Numbered from the stretch's first letter, positions 34,001 to 47,930 are shown. The stretch: 64,000 bases of DNA from Chondrosia reniformis (GCA_947172415.1 OX359193.1:4706501-4770500), one strand, 5' to 3'. Numbers and translations are program-made. Notes: a model not told the origin generated them from the sequence alone.

Positions 34001-37000
34001 GGAGAGCTCCATTGATGCGGTAGCTTATAAGCAAGGGAGAGCTCCATTGATGCGGTAGCTCATAAGCAAGGGAGAGACATGTCAAACCATTGCTTGTAAA
34101 CTATGCACGTACCTAGTGATTTATGAGCAGACATCTTGGATGCATCCTCTGAGTGTTGTTTCAGTTTCTCACTGACTACTTGAAACTCAGCACTCTCCTG
34201 GTAGCAGACAAGGAAATTCATAACACACAATTTCATGTATTCTCTACTACCACAAACATACAGCTTTCAGAGTTTCCAGTCTTGCTTTGTACATTTCTAC
34301 TTGAACATGCTCCTCATCCTATGGATTTAAAAGAACCAATACTACATATCATTTGGGGATACCCACAAAACTGCATGTGACACAAGACAGGATTGGAAGG
34401 CAAGTACCTCAACTCCTCTACATGTAATATTACTAAAAACTTTTATTTACCGCAAGTAACTTTGTGTCATCCAATTTTAAACTTAATTGCTGAATCATCC
34501 CTTCTGCTTCCTGAAGAATACAGTGACACATAAATCCATTGCATTAGAAAGGTACTGGAACATGTTCAAAACTTTCTAATAAAATATCTGACTATTGTGC
34601 TAATTATGTATATACTGACCTCCAGTTTCTTGGACTCCTCTGATAGCTGTTCCAATGAAGTGGTTAACTGCTTCTTTGATTCACCATTAGACCTAAGCAG
34701 CTCTATGTGTTCATCCCTCAACTTGGTATACACCTGCTTCAGCTTGGCGTACTTCTCATCCAGTGAGCTAGCTCTGGCTTCAGCTGCCGTCTGCGCGCCT
34801 CTCTCAGTCTGCAACTCCTCAATCTAAACATTTAGCAACAGAATTGTATACAAAGCAAATAAAAATGATACGTACCTCAAACTAAGTGAGCTTGCCCTAT
34901 AGGACAATTTGGTGAGTGTAGTTTGTCTACATATAACTGAGGACTTAAAGATGCAAACATATACATCCACTTACAGTAGTGTAGTATGTACACATATGTA
35001 CGTAGGTAAGTAAGCATTAATATAATTCTTAATTTTATAAAGTCCCAATATTTTCCAGGGCTTATTGATCATATAGAAACCAACTTGACTTGTGTACATA
35101 GCAAAATGACAATAAAGGCATCATTTTCAGTGCATGTAAGAGGAGGAACAGGAAGTTAAACATGCAAATTGTAAAAATGTTAGCATTTGGCGAGCATGTG
35201 TCTAAGGAGGCCAAATATGGGCTTTCTGCTTAAAGGACCGGATGTAATGCAGGCACACATGCTGGAGTGATCGGGCGTACTGCTCTAATTGCTTATAATC
35301 TGTACATATGTATATACATATTTAGGATACAACACAGATCTTAATCCAACAGGTACGTATAACAGTGAACACACTGCCATTCACAGTCTATTCCAATCAA
35401 ACACAGTTCATGAATATTTGATACTAAAAGCTACATACGTAGTTGACAGCAAAAACATACGCACATACATGCAAAGTTCAGCAACCACCATACCTCTCTA
35501 TTACACTTACTTGATTCTTTAGGAGTACATTTTCACTGCAAGCATGTTCAGCTATCTCCTTGTATTCAGTTAGTTCCATTTGTGTTTCCCTCAACTTTTC
35601 ATTTAAGTCTTCAATCTGATTCTGTTGGGACCGTACCATTGTTTGCAAACTAGTAATCTTCTCCTTCATTTGGACTCCTTCTTTCATCAGCTGTTCTATC
35701 ACGTCATCCCTTTAGTGTGAGATCCGACAAGAAGTGAACATTGATATCATACCTCTGTCAAATAGAAAGGTTAATTGTGAACACATCAAGCTATATCAAT
35801 TACCTTTCATCTCTCTTTGGAACTTCTGGTTCTTTATTGATTGTGCCAAAGTCAAATGGCTCCAGATCAGTAAACCCAGCTTCAACAGAACTTGACTGTA
35901 CACTCTCACTTTGAGTAGATATGCTAGTTGCTAGTGGCTGCGTATGTAGGGAAACCAACAACTTGAAATAGAAGACAAACATAGCCTAGACCTCCTATTT
36001 AGGGCAGTTAAACTACATTGGTAGGAACAGCTACAGTACATGCTAATGAGATGGCAGTGCCTTCTAATTCCCTTCACTCAACAGAAAAATGCTAAAAATG
36101 GTAAAGACTAGTTCCTGTATGTACACATACGTACATAGTCATGTTACTACACTTGTTTGTCTCTGAAGATAAAGGACTTGTCTCTGAAGATAAAGGACAT
36201 GTCTCCGAAGATAAAGGACATGTCTTGTAAATCTACTCATCATTCGTTCAATACCTATACGCCTTGTGTGACCAATATTGGGTGACAGTACCCAATAGCC
36301 CTGGCTGTACAGTGCCTACCCCCATGGCTATAAAGTAAAGCTAGGAATTTCACAAGTACATACTAAAATTAATTCTTCAAATGGGATAAATCATAGAAGA
36401 AGACTAGTTTCAGATTGCCTTGATTGGAAACTACAGTCCATGCAATAAGACTAATTATATTTAGAGAGACAGTACAAAAATGGCTATGCTTTTCAATACT
36501 AGTTAATTAACAGTACTATTCACATAGTTGTCTCAAGCAATCACAGATTGATCTGACGATCAAGAGAGACAACAAAACTGTATCTTTAGATGCTCTAAAA
36601 GTCGAAAGATGATCCTTTCAAAAGACACAGATTGTTTCAACAGCTAACACACAAATATAACATAATCTTGCAATATACATACTTTTGGTTCAGCAGCATC
36701 TTCTTGCATATCCAACAGAAAGTTGGGCGGGTTCTAAATGTAACAGTAAGAACATACGGTAAGACAGAGGTTAGAAGCACACTCAGTATAAGACCCTACT
36801 GCAAAGGCATAAACTATTCCTCTACAATATTAAGTCATCAGAAAGGAAGAAGACTAAAATGTGGCATCTACTGCAAATGGAATCCAGAGCAGCTGGAAAC
36901 TGTCAGTGCTCCATTATGCATCCAAATCCATTGTAATATTCATTATTAAGGTAAGAAAATAGCTACATCTGATAAAGACAAGAAACCCACTCCACCTCAA

Positions 37001-40000
37001 CTTGGAGGGGCAAACTGAAATTACTGCTTGTCAGACCAAAATCAACTACAGGTTATACGTATGTATGCTAGAATATTAATGAGGTACAACTGTCAGTATT
37101 TGATGTATGGAAGAGAGTCATTCAGGTTCACCTCCTTCAGCTCTGGTATCTCCACAAGACTCTCAAAGTATTTCATTTTACGAACTTCATTGTAATACTT
37201 CCTTAGGGCATTGTACTGCCTGTTAAACCGATCTCTGTGACCCTGCAGGACGTCTGCTGGCAGGCCTACAGTAGTACATAAACTTATTCATGAGCACTAT
37301 ATTATACATATGGTGAAATGGGATTTTTTTCTAACTACGCTAAACTTATCATTGAGATGGTTAATCTTTGGTCTTTTTTGTGCGTCTAAAGTTGCAGCGT
37401 ATTTTCTGACCAGTCGGATGATTTGACCCTGGGGTCTCCAGCCACTGAAGAAGACCCCAGGGTCAAAACATCCGACTCTCCAAAAAACCGTGTATTTAGA
37501 TACACAAAAGACCAAATATGAGCTACAGCATCTCAAGATTATAACATGTATGTATGTATGTATGTATGTGTACACTATGTGTCTATAAGGGGTACGTATA
37601 TGCCAGTGTCATGTAAATATTTACTTACTTCTGTGCAAGGTATTCATAACTTTATACTTTAAGTCATACAAAGATGAGGACTCCTGCAAGGTTGGTATTA
37701 ATACAGTTACCATGCAATATGCAGTATCTGTACCTATTAATAATAAAGCTAGGCTAATTAGGCCCATGCATAGGTATGTGTGTGCATGTGTGTAACATCT
37801 AATGAATATGTTTACAATAGTGTACAGCAATCACTGCTACAATCCATAGGTGCAACACTAGGAAGAAGTCTTAGCACATTTACTTTTTTCTCTTAAACAA
37901 ATTTTGGAAAATAAGTAATCGTTCCATCACACAAATAGAATGTCTATTTACTGTACTTACAGCAATACAGGCAATCAGAGGATGAATTCTACATTGAACC
38001 TGCTGAGCTGATATTCCCTTTGATGGGTCAAGGTGCGTCAGTACTGAGCAAAAAAACAAACATACAAACAGTATCTTATCACTGCATTCTTGTGAGCAGG
38101 GCACATTGACATACACATGCACACAACTATGATTCTGAAAGTAACTTAAAGGAAAAGTAGTGTTTATCCTCTGCTGGTGTGACCTGGTTCAGGTTGCATG
38201 CTTGACATTTGTGGTTAAAGTGACAACTGACCTAGCACCATTTGAGGTACAAGAGGTAAAAGAGATACTGAAAGCAGTGAGGCCAGTAAGATTAGGCTGT
38301 TTGTTCCCAACATTCCACTAGAGTAGTAAGCATTGAGGTCCTTGATATAGATTATTTAACTTTGGTGCAAAAAAAGTACGTAAATGTTCCAAACGATTCA
38401 TTAAGAGTATCAATACTGACTCATATTACAAGGTTTAATTTATGGCTGGTTCAATTAAATCCATTTCCACTAGCACTGTGATATACATACGTACCATCTG
38501 TAGCTAGTGATTACAAGGATAGCGAGCTATGCTATGTACACATGTGTACTCAACTCAGACCTCTCATTACCCACTGATCTGTGATTTCCATATAAAATGA
38601 GGGCAATAGCTAAGTAATAGATCCACCACTCATATATCCATAAATGTGAATATTAGGTATAATTCTTACAGTAGTCAGCAGTATATTAAGCATCAGTAAT
38701 AGCTAATAAACAGGTTTGGTTGTTCAGTTTACTAAAGAACTGCTACTAACGTTCAATATACTATTGTCTATGAATTACTTATAATATGTATGATAGGGAA
38801 TTTAGTAGTAAGGAATATCTTAATAGGAATAGTAGGTATTCTACCGGAAAATGGGTTTAACAGCCTGTGTGAGTTGGTTTAGTTTGATGTGGAAAACCGG
38901 ATTGCACAACACTACATTCTACTCTATATTGACAATTGCTCTAAGAAAGGTACATTGGGTACAGCAGGTGCAAAACTAGACTATAATGTATATAAGGTGT
39001 GGGGCTGGTTAAAGGAGCTTCATTTAGTAAGGTCTCGCTGTATAACCTTCTAAGAGGGACAATACAGGACATACACAACAAAGTGATATTAGAAATATAG
39101 GGGAACTTTAAGATCTAAAACCAATCTTAAAGCATTGATATCATCATCATTGAACTCTGGATATTACCCCTGCCCACTCATGTCCCCTGAGGAGTGCAAT
39201 GAGCAAATGAGCGGAACCGAAGTTGATATTAAGTATACAGTAGTGTAAGCAACTGCAACTGATATTCACAGCTTTCAAGAAATACTCACTTCCCCCAAAG
39301 AGGTGCAGTAGTGATGATTGCAAGTCAAACAGCTCAACAGCCAACTGGAACCTTCATAAAAGAGAAATACATAGACTGATACATGTATTGAATTATCCAA
39401 AGCCATTAACAAAATGGCGGATAAAAAGTTGATAACTACATACGTGTCGTCAACATTTGTTGGCATCTTGAAGGGCTCTTCTTGAAAGTTGACACTGCCA
39501 GGAATCTCAGGATACTAAGCAGTAGGACAGTATAATTGTAAACATTAAGGATACGGACTAACCATTTCCAGCTCCAAAGATGCTAGTAATACATAAACAA
39601 GAACTAAAGAGGACTTACCCTGGTATGGAATGTTATCTTAGTTATCAGAACTCTGAGGTAGGTATGCACCAACTTAGAGTATGGGTCAATAAAGGTTCCC
39701 TAAAGAGGCGGAACATGTACGTAAGTCACAAATTACTGACAGTAACAATAAGTTAAAAGATGGAATGGGATCGCTTAGTGCATGATCAATCACATTCAAA
39801 CACATACACATTTAACCAAAACACAATAAACAAAATTCCCAGTAGCTTCTCACTGAACAGGCTTCCATTCTACAGCTAGGGTCAAAGGTCATTATTCACT
39901 TTGTTCTTCAGAAATGCACACCTAATCTCTGTACATCATGAGATACAGTGCAACCTACCCAGTGTTTCCATAAATCAGTCAAAAAAGGCACCTTGTTCGC

Positions 40001-42021
40001 TGAACTGCTGATTGCCTAAATCAGAAATGTGTAGGAAAGTATGAAAAAAAATTGAAAGTTAGGGGACTTTAATATCTAAAGCCAATCTTATATCTTTGAT
40101 TATCAAAATCCAAAGTCATATTATGATACGTAAGTGATATTTTACATTACCAACAATATTGAATATAAATGACCAACTTTCATATGGTGAAAAATTACAA
40201 GAAAAACTTAAAATTCTGTATTATGTTGGTTAAAGTAAAAAAAGGCTTTCCAATTGGTTACCAATTAAAATCAATTACTACAAATAGGTACACATATGTA
40301 TATGTACTATACACAATAATGAATTATGACATCACAAGTGAGCTACTATGTACATATTTAAATTTTGACTATCTTATGAATGCTACTAGTAGTGAAAACC
40401 CACAGTCTATAGCCACTGTATGCACTCATGGAATGAAGCAATGATAATATTTGAGGAAGCAAACATTTTACTATTCTACTACTTCACCTGTGATCTCATA
40501 CAGACAATCAGCCAAAGAACACTCACTAAATGGCTTTTAGTCATAGTTTCTTTACATGGGAGAATTATTAATGACTTTGAAGCCTTCCTAACATGACCAA
40601 TAAATGATGTCACTCCTAAAACCTTAAAAGTGATTTCCTCTTATAATTTAATTTTGCTCCAGTCAAATGAACTGTATATCAATCAGAACATTCTACAATA
40701 GATGAACAAGGTGCCAACGCATGACACTATTACATATACTACTGGTTCATAGGGTAAAAGGTGTATACATGTTCAGATACTGCTAACTTGACCTCTATGA
40801 ACTGAGTCCATTCAACGAGTGAAATATTAGAATTTAAAAACAACATAGAGAAATTAATATGAACTATTGGATCACCCTTTGAAACCAAAACTGGTTTGAT
40901 TTAGGTTGATATGTTGTGAGCAACTATATGGAAACGATATACACACAATTTCCTTATTTGGCAAGCAACTAAATATGAAGCCTAAGGTCCTTGCATTGCT
41001 TCTAGTAAACATTATGAAATTCAGTTAACGTGATTTAATGTGATTACTTGTAACAATTCAAAAGAATGAAATGCAGTCCATAAAAGACAGCTTGCCATGA
41101 CAGTATTAAACAGGATATAGCTGATACTTTAATGACATCAGTACAAGATGGCGAGCTGAAGAAAAAGGCCGTAATTCATAGTGCACATTTGTGTGCTAGA
41201 GAAAGTTATTCTGCCAAATATCAGCATTTCACACTCATAGTGGTTGACATATGACCTATTTCATTTTCCTAAACAAACAATTCAGGCTAAGTGATCATGC
41301 ATAGCCAATAACAACCTATCACAATACACAAGTGTTATGGTGTTGAAAATGAGCCCGGGTATGTGTAAGGAAACAAACTACACAAACAGACCAATATCAA
41401 CCCCTAAAGACTTAGAAGAACATTCGCTCTTTAGCTGACTCAAAATTCAACTCCTTTATTACATATATGTACATTATGTCAGTATATTAGTTAAAATACT
41501 GATATACACTATCTAATCATTACCTTCTTGGGGCCATCTCTGAAGACCTTATGCAACACGTAGCACGTTTTCCAGCATACAATGGCTAGCTGTCTGTTTG
41601 GGAAATTTGGAATGAGCTTCCACAAGGTAGCAGTCGAGTTCTCGCGCCAGCTTGCTATGATGACATCTACAAGAGCTAGCTAAGGATAGTCTAACAATAT
41701 CAAACTTCAAACTCGATCAAAAGCGCCTTGTGGGGCCTATATGCTATCATAGTGTACAAGTTTAAACAACGGAAATGAGACTGTTAGCTGCTGCATTCTT
41801 TAAACTCGGCACAGGGGTAGAGAGGATACTTCGCACATGTTTTTCTTTAGGTGGTGCTTCGACAACATGTAACGCTTTGTGAAGGGTCTCCGTCTGAATG
41901 CGAGAAAAGCATTAGCTGTTACTGTTACACAGGCCACAGAAATGCTTCAACTAACCAATTCCTTTTCAAATTGTTGCCGATCAACGATCCTCTCGAATCT
42001 GCTAGATCCTAAACTTGACAT
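31070..42021 (-). CDS. HIP1R: Huntingtin-interacting protein 1 (HIP1/HIP1R/Sla2), endocytic clathrin-actin adaptor
   Basis: HIP1/HIP1R (yeast Sla2) links clathrin coats and PIP2 membranes to actin. About 25 short exons follow the family order. The ANTH domain is encoded by 41956-42021 (MSSLGSSRFERIVDRQQ), 41830-41893 (HVVEAPPKEKHVR), 41524-41666 (CWKTCYVLHKVFRDG), 39959-40015, about 39617-39702, about 39440-39520, about 39288-39355, about 37966-38044, about 37622-37686, about 37131-37266 (GLPADVLQGHRDRF) and about 36675-36735 (NPPNFLLDM). Coiled-coil exons occupy about 34110-35960. The talin-like I/LWEQ (THATCH) domain occupies about 31460-33500 (GKFEELIVYSKDIAASTAQL, LVAASRVKA), and the tail ends EEVGFLLLR. 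Both HIP1 and HIP1R fit; sponges usually have one. Introns hold a minisatellite and a foldback. Exon edges marked 'about' were not resolved to the base. Confidence 0.92.
33553..34076. repeat. 35-bp minisatellite, about 15 units
   Basis: Unit built from gagctccattgatgcggtag and cttataagcaaggga. Units differ by a few bases and one near 33725 lacks five bases. It sits in an intron between the coiled-coil and THATCH exons of HIP1R. Confidence 0.95.
36158..36220. repeat. 21-bp tandem repeat, three copies
   Basis: Three units of tgtctctgaagataaaggac plus one base, in a HIP1R intron; one C/T difference between copies. Confidence 0.85.
37346..37545. repeat. Foldback repeat with a hammerhead-like core
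   Basis: Inverted arms meet around 37437-37450: GTCGGATG, TTTGACCCTGGGGTCT on the left answer AGACCCCAGGGTCAAA and CATCCGAC on the right, and outer blocks TTTGGTCTTTT and AAAAGACCAAA also pair. The plus strand reads CTGAAGA, a stem-II hairpin AGACCCCAGGGTC, then AAAAC, a hammerhead core with a G-to-A change in GAAA. It lies in a HIP1R intron. Confidence 0.7.
39097..39230. repeat. End fragment of repeat family R1
   Basis: It begins TATAGGGGAACTTTAAG, like the R2 start, then carries the R1 end block (TTGAACTCTGGATATTACCC, CACTCATGTCCCC) in the same order as the inverted right end of the R1 copy at 10135-10367. No ribozyme is included. A weaker relative of the first 40 bases lies at about 40060-40100. 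In a HIP1R intron. Confidence 0.65.
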
Positions 42022-42214
42022 TTCGCCCTTGTCTGAACCTATTGGAACATGGCAAATTAACGCTAAAAAACGAGAAACGTAACGCAAATCTCCGGACATT
42101 TTTTGTGATGGTTTACGAACGGAAATTGCTGAAAGGACGCCGTATAGACAATCGCATCGCAGACAGCCGGTCCAGACTACGTTCTCCAAGTGTTTTCAGA
42201 GTACGAATTTACTC
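42022..42214. promoter_or_regulatory. Shared divergent promoter region, HIP1R / SEFIR receptor 1
   Basis: 193 bp between outward-facing starts, with several CG dinucleotides near 42060-42190. Inferred from gene positions. Confidence 0.4.
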
Positions 42215-45200
42215 ATGTTAGTAGTTCATAAGCACGGTAGCTTGCATATCGCTTTACTTTTGACGCTCTTGTTTATGACTGTCAGATGTAATCGAGAATT
42301 TAAAGGTGAGTGTACTCCACTAATCCAACTGAATCTTAGGTCTAGATACATTGTCTATGTGTTCGGGGTTTGTTGATCTAGCGTAATTATGCAAGTTTTT
42401 ATTGTTATCCAAACTTGATTTTAATCTTAGACTGATTGTCTGCAAGTTCAACTGACGTTTTTACTGCTCGGTATATAATTTATGACAGAATCCGACTCCA
42501 ACGAACAACTGCTTACCATCTCGTTAATGGGGTTTGTCTATGGCGAATTTTGACCCACTGCAAAGCTGATATGTCGTATTAAATGGTTGATGACCTGGTC
42601 TATACTTCTGTACTATAACTGAAAAACCGCTTCGTTTATTTCTAATGGACATGATGTAATTCAGCTTAGAACGATGGATTTTCTGACTTCCTTACCGTTA
42701 CACTGGTATGGGCCTGCAGCAGTTTTTGAGATCGATAGGGTTATGTATTTTCGATGTTGTAGATCATCATGATCAACAATTGTACTTTATGTATCTAGAT
42801 ACCGGAGGATCATCCTGTTTGAAACGCTGCCGTAAGTATCTGAAATTTTTGGCATTGTTGTGTGAATTTCAGTGTGAATAGTTATAATTTAATATGTATG
42901 TATGTAGATGAGTAATGCCAGGCTAATTTGATTTTGATTTTGAATTGCATGTTGGTTTTCCGATGGTTTTGACGTGTACACTGCTTAGGTTTTCACTTCC
43001 CCTGATAAAATATATTCCCCCAGGCCGTATTATAGTGAAGTAATTTAAGTACTTAATCTATATGGAAAAGTATGAAGTAACAAAATATTTGAAGGTGAAG
43101 TATACAAGTGCTAAGTTATAAAACACAGTGAATATATGTCCAATAAATGTGAAAACTCCTAAACATTTCATAAAGTATGAATCGGCATGATGTGTGCATG
43201 GTACCACCTCTTTTACAAATCTGACACCTACTGTTTTGGCCATTTCACACACGGTTATAGGTATGTATTAAGAGACCAGTTGATAGTTTGAGCATATATA
43301 ATTTAATCAATTACATGGTAGACTCTTCTACTTGCCATACAGACTCTTCAAGTACACTGTCTAACAACTTTCATGCTACAAAAACAGAAATTATATATGT
43401 AATAATTGTGTGTATTGTACTCTTAATTTCAAGGTGCTGTCTCTTTTGATTTATATGTATTATTTGCATTGCTTCTATAGTGTACATATACACTATCCTA
43501 AATTTAAAGTACTGAATTTAAATGCACATTGCCTATTTTTGCTTTCATTTTCAAACAAACTGGTATATACGTGCATACATACATATGTGAATGCAGCAAG
43601 AGGTACATACAGAAACAGATGTCTAGTATTTTCATCCTATAAGTTTATTTGCCTACAAGCCTGTATTCTAAAATTGATGTATGTAGCATGTAAGAAAAAT
43701 GGTGTGTTAGGTTTTTCATATATTTATTAATTTAACCTTAATTTTCTTATCTGTATAGAATTTAATACCTGTGAAGAAGTTGTAGAGAGGGATTACCACT
43801 TTGAAGAACAAGATTCCTGTAAGTATTAAGCTGTATGTAAATGAAAGGATAATTTACTTACTATCTCCTTTGTGAATAGTCATCTACTATTACAAACTAT
43901 AGTAAGTAGATACTTAATTTTTCTATATGAAACATTGAGTCTATCGTACAGGTTGGATTGATTATTTCTATTCCTTTTTACAAGGTTGTGCATTTGAAGG
44001 AGAAAAAAAAAGGTGCATAAGTTCAAACAGTAAAAAATATCTTGAGCCATCCTCTTTGTCCCTTAACTTTGAGTATACACACGGAAAAGATAAGAATATC
44101 ATTCCATCCTTCCAATTTGATATTGTTGCAAGGTGGAGGTATCAAGGTATGTACATAGGAACAATGTATATACAATTTAAAAGTAGAGCCCAGTACCATT
44201 GATTCTATCTTGTTAGACAGGATAGGAAAGAGCACATAATTTGCTTTCATTTTTATTTATTTGTATACATATTCTGGCTGACCCATTGTCCAGCTGAAAT
44301 AACTGATTTACTTATGGTGTCTAGTCAACCTTTGGTATTGTATTACATGTACCTGTCTTCAGCCATGCTACCACATCTTCTTGATCTGCTTCACCAGATT
44401 ATAAGGGGTCCACATTATGTAGGAAAGTATGCAGATGAATTTTCTAACAAATACCAAGGTAATGTATGGGTGGAAATGGAGTACAATCCTGATGGCAAAA
44501 AGATCTGTAGATGCATACCATCTGTGAGTGACAACTTCTCCACAATACTAAATGAATCTGTAGAACCATTATTGTATTTGTGTCTTGCAGAATGTGACTA
44601 CTTTTAGGTTGAAAGTCCCACAGAGCCTCACTCAAGGTCCTTGTGAACACAGTGTTAAAAGAACTGCAAAATTTAAAGTAAGAATGTATTGTTTTAAGTG
44701 GAGATGTGAGTAGAATAGTCAATACAGTGCAAGTGTGCTCCAACCTCAATATATGTAGAGGATTAATCTATTGCTCTTGGTTCACCTTCTGAAATTGCTA
44801 GAGTTCACTTTTCTATATCGCTTAAGACAAACCTTTTCTATGCATTCACTGACATGATAATTACAATAAATCCCATTCCTTTTATATTGCTGATGAAAAC
44901 CTCCAGGTTGAAACGTTCAGAATTAGTAAATTCATGTTGCTGACGTTCAATAAGACTTTATTCTCATAATTACAGTAAGGTACACTTCCTTAAACAGAGC
45001 ATAGTTTAAGCTAGCCCTTTATTGTCTAATTACCCAGTTTTCACACAATCATTGTCAGAACAATTGAGACAATAACCAGTGGTTCAGGTTTTATTATTAA
45101 AGATCACATCTTTTTAAATTTTCTTCTAATGACTACATCTACTAATGCTTCTATTTACGCATATATAAGTACGTATCTATCAACTAGCTTGTAATGGTCA

Positions 45201-47930
45201 CCTTTCTAATACTGTAAATCCCATTAATATGGAGTCCCTTTTATTTAGCAATTGTAATGGTATCAGTAGAATAGTGGCCTTTAAATATAGCGATCAGGCT
45301 TTACAAGTATTTATTGACAGCAGCTTTGTTGCTAGAAAAAGCAGCAAACTTGCCTATCTTTGTGCAAAGGTCAGGATGGTGTAAGCTTGGTCTCTTCCTT
45401 CGCAACTCTACTAGTACCTTATTATTTACTTCTCCGACTTCTGCTTCTCTGCGACTCTTTACCTCTGGATCTGGTAGCGAACAACCGATACAACCACATC
45501 TTGACAGTGACAATGACGTCACGTGGACAAAATGACTTACGTACGTACTATTAATTTCGCGATTCCATACTATACACGCAACTCGCTTTAATAAAGGGAC
45601 CACTTTAATTTTGGGATTTACAGTACTTCATTCATGTGGATATTTGACTAATGTGTAATATTATAGAAATACATATAGCATATCATAAAATATAACTTAC
45701 AGGATGCTTACCAATACATACATATTGTATACAAACATGTAGGTTATGCTAAGTGATAAGCAAGAAAATGTGACTGCTTTGGTTAAGGATTGCTGGACAG
45801 CTACTAGAAATAATTCTTATGCAACTTGTGGACCTCAAAGTATGTCAGATATGCCATTTTTTGTACCGTTTTGGATTAGGTTAAAGTTTAAAGAAAGATA
45901 TGTCTGTTAATAACAACAAAAATAGACTTTTGAACTGTTGTAATGTCTTGTTGTATGAATACAGTTTCATCCCAACAATCTGCCACAATTGGTTGAAGGA
46001 AAAATGAGATAGATCGGTGGGGTTGGCAGATTACTTAGCTAAAAGACATTAATTAATCAAATTTTTTTACTGACCACTGCACAAACCGTGGTTATGATCT
46101 TACCATTTGGATCAAATTGTGGTTTAACCTTTTGATGAAAAAATGGCTGAATATCTTTATATATGAAGAACTTGTAGCTGTAATATGATATCCAGTATAC
46201 TGTAAATGCTTTTAAAAATGGATTCTTAGGAGGATATAAGAGAGGTTGATGTATTAAAGAGAGTAAGGGATATTGATGTGATACTGTTTCTCAAGAATTT
46301 TACAGTAATAAAACTGAGATTTGTTTATGCAATGTATCTAAAGTAGATCTATTCACTTTTACATAACCCAGCAGCATGCATTTAATTTGAATTTGAATTT
46401 ATACAATAAATGTTTTCATTTTATTCTTTCAGTACCATCAGCTCCAACTAATGTTTCTTCAATTGCTGAATTATCTCCTGACCAGACTAGCTATAACCTT
46501 GCTGTTAGTTGGGGTCCTCCCCTCTTCAACAACACTCCTGTTGTAAAATATATGATAGAGATATGGGATACTTGGACATTTTTCTGGGATACAGTGTGCT
46601 GTGATGTCTTCAAAAAGTCATATTCTGGTCTTAAATTTAAAACAAAGAATTTAACCATAATTGTGAGTGTTATACATTTAATGTTACAAATGAATGCATG
46701 TGGTAGACAAATAGATTGCACTTTTTTGATGTAGGGTGTGGAATGTTGTTGTTATATTGGGAATTGAATGCGAGGGTAATGGATTTTGATCTCAAATTAC
46801 AATCATAGTAAAAAAATGTGGTTAAACATATGCGAGACTAAGCTTAAGGTGTATGGACTAGTATATGGAATTACTGAGGTGTCAAAGCAATATGCGTCAA
46901 AAGATTGTGTGTATGCAGGAAAAACTTGCCATCTTGATTCTTTAGACACACGCATTCAACTCCTGATATACCTATCTAGCCCCATGTATGTGTCAGTGTA
47001 TGCCTTAAGTTGTATTAACATATACATGTATATGTATACAGTGTAGCTACGTAAGATGAACAGCCTTGGAGAATTACATATATTATATGTATATATACGT
47101 ATGTGTGTGTATCTGTGTATGTGTTTTATCTGTGTGTGATTTTACTACTTTATATTGTGAAATATGTCTAGGTGAAACCTCTTATTCGTGTTACAGAAGA
47201 AACTGTCAGTTATCAGCAATATCAGTTTTGCATTATCCGGAACGAAACATTGGTAGAAGGAAAATATGAGTTAAACAAGATACAATGGATAGAAAGGCCA
47301 CTATCAGAGGAGTTCAATACTAATTACATAATATGGCCATCTTTTGCAGGTACTGTAGTCTTAATCTCTATTGTGCTAACGTTAACATGCATCATTTGGA
47401 GGCTTCACAAGAAGAAGAAGCGATATGAACGGCTTCAAGAAATTTCATGCAGCTCTGTGTTTTTGGTCTCATCAACTAATGAAACTGACAATACATCCCG
47501 AAAGATTCGCAGTATCTGCCATGAGCTAGGGAATGTGGGTATTCTTCCAGTTTATCATGAATATGAATGGACTAGTCATGGCCCAGATAGTCCAGGTGCT
47601 CTGGGTATTAACAGATGGGTTGAAAAGCAGTTCATAGATTGCAGCTTTGTCTTATTTGTGTGCACACAAACGTTTGCTGAAGAGTGGAACACAGGAAGCA
47701 ATGCTACAGTACCCATTGTCTGGACTGCAAGGCATTTCTTAGATGGCATTCTCCCAAATGAAGTGAACATCAGTCGATTTGTTGTTTTGCTCATAGGAGA
47801 ACCCTGTGAGATTCCTATTGATTTACAACGAATGCAGACATTACCCTTATTTCAAGATGGAACTGATACATGTGATATAGAATCATTGGAGCGATACCTG
47901 AAAAATTCACCTGAGTATAATTCTCCCTAA
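42215..47930 (+). CDS. Type I receptor with FN3-like and SEFIR-like domains (IL-17-receptor-like), copy 1
   Basis: Nine exons (42215-42305, 42799-42831, 43759-43818, 43985-44146, 44294-44523, 44591-44677, 45743-45839, 46433-46662, 47172-47930) sum to exactly 583 codons, 582 residues, with every phase consistent. The N terminus (MLVVHKHGSLHIALLLTLLF) is a signal peptide. The ectodomain is Cys-rich and ends in a fibronectin-type module (VPSAPTNVSS, LAVSWGPP). A membrane segment (GTVVLISIVLTLTCIIW) is followed by a Lys-rich stop. The cytoplasmic region (VFLVSSTNETDNTSRKI, RWVEKQFIDCSFVLFVCTQ) fits a SEFIR/TIR-like fold as in IL-17 receptors, which recruit Act1-type adaptors. TIR is the alternative assignment. 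It is tandem with a paralogue at 48159-51829. Confidence 0.85.
44860..44975 (+). repeat. Family R3 fragment with a hammerhead core
   Basis: The plus strand reads CTGATGA (44890-44896), stem II AACCT/AGGTT with a two-base loop, GAAAC (44910-44914) and GTTC, then a tail GTTGCTGACGTTCAATAA shared with 15582-15751. It lies in receptor 1's sixth intron. Confidence 0.65.
45301..45603 (-). other. Possible nested coding fragment inside receptor 1
   Basis: The minus strand encodes GCSLPDPEVKSRREAEVGEV, NNKVLVELRRKRPSLHHP and a KIGKFAAFSSNKAAVNKYL end followed by a stop. This composition looks like real soluble protein (charged helix, no low complexity). The stretch is richer in CG than its surroundings and contains GACGTCACGTGG. 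The upstream half of the frame is not convincing, so the true start is unknown. It could be a retrocopied exon, a small nested gene or chance. Confidence 0.3.

Noticed and set aside
33553-34076. CRISPR-like array of regular repeats
   Set aside because: Units are directly adjacent with no unique spacers, inside an animal gene's intron; it is a minisatellite.
36632-36949. Plus-strand 105-codon frame
   Set aside because: It overlaps the HIP1R exon encoding NPPNFLLDM on the other strand and shows no protein-like conservation.
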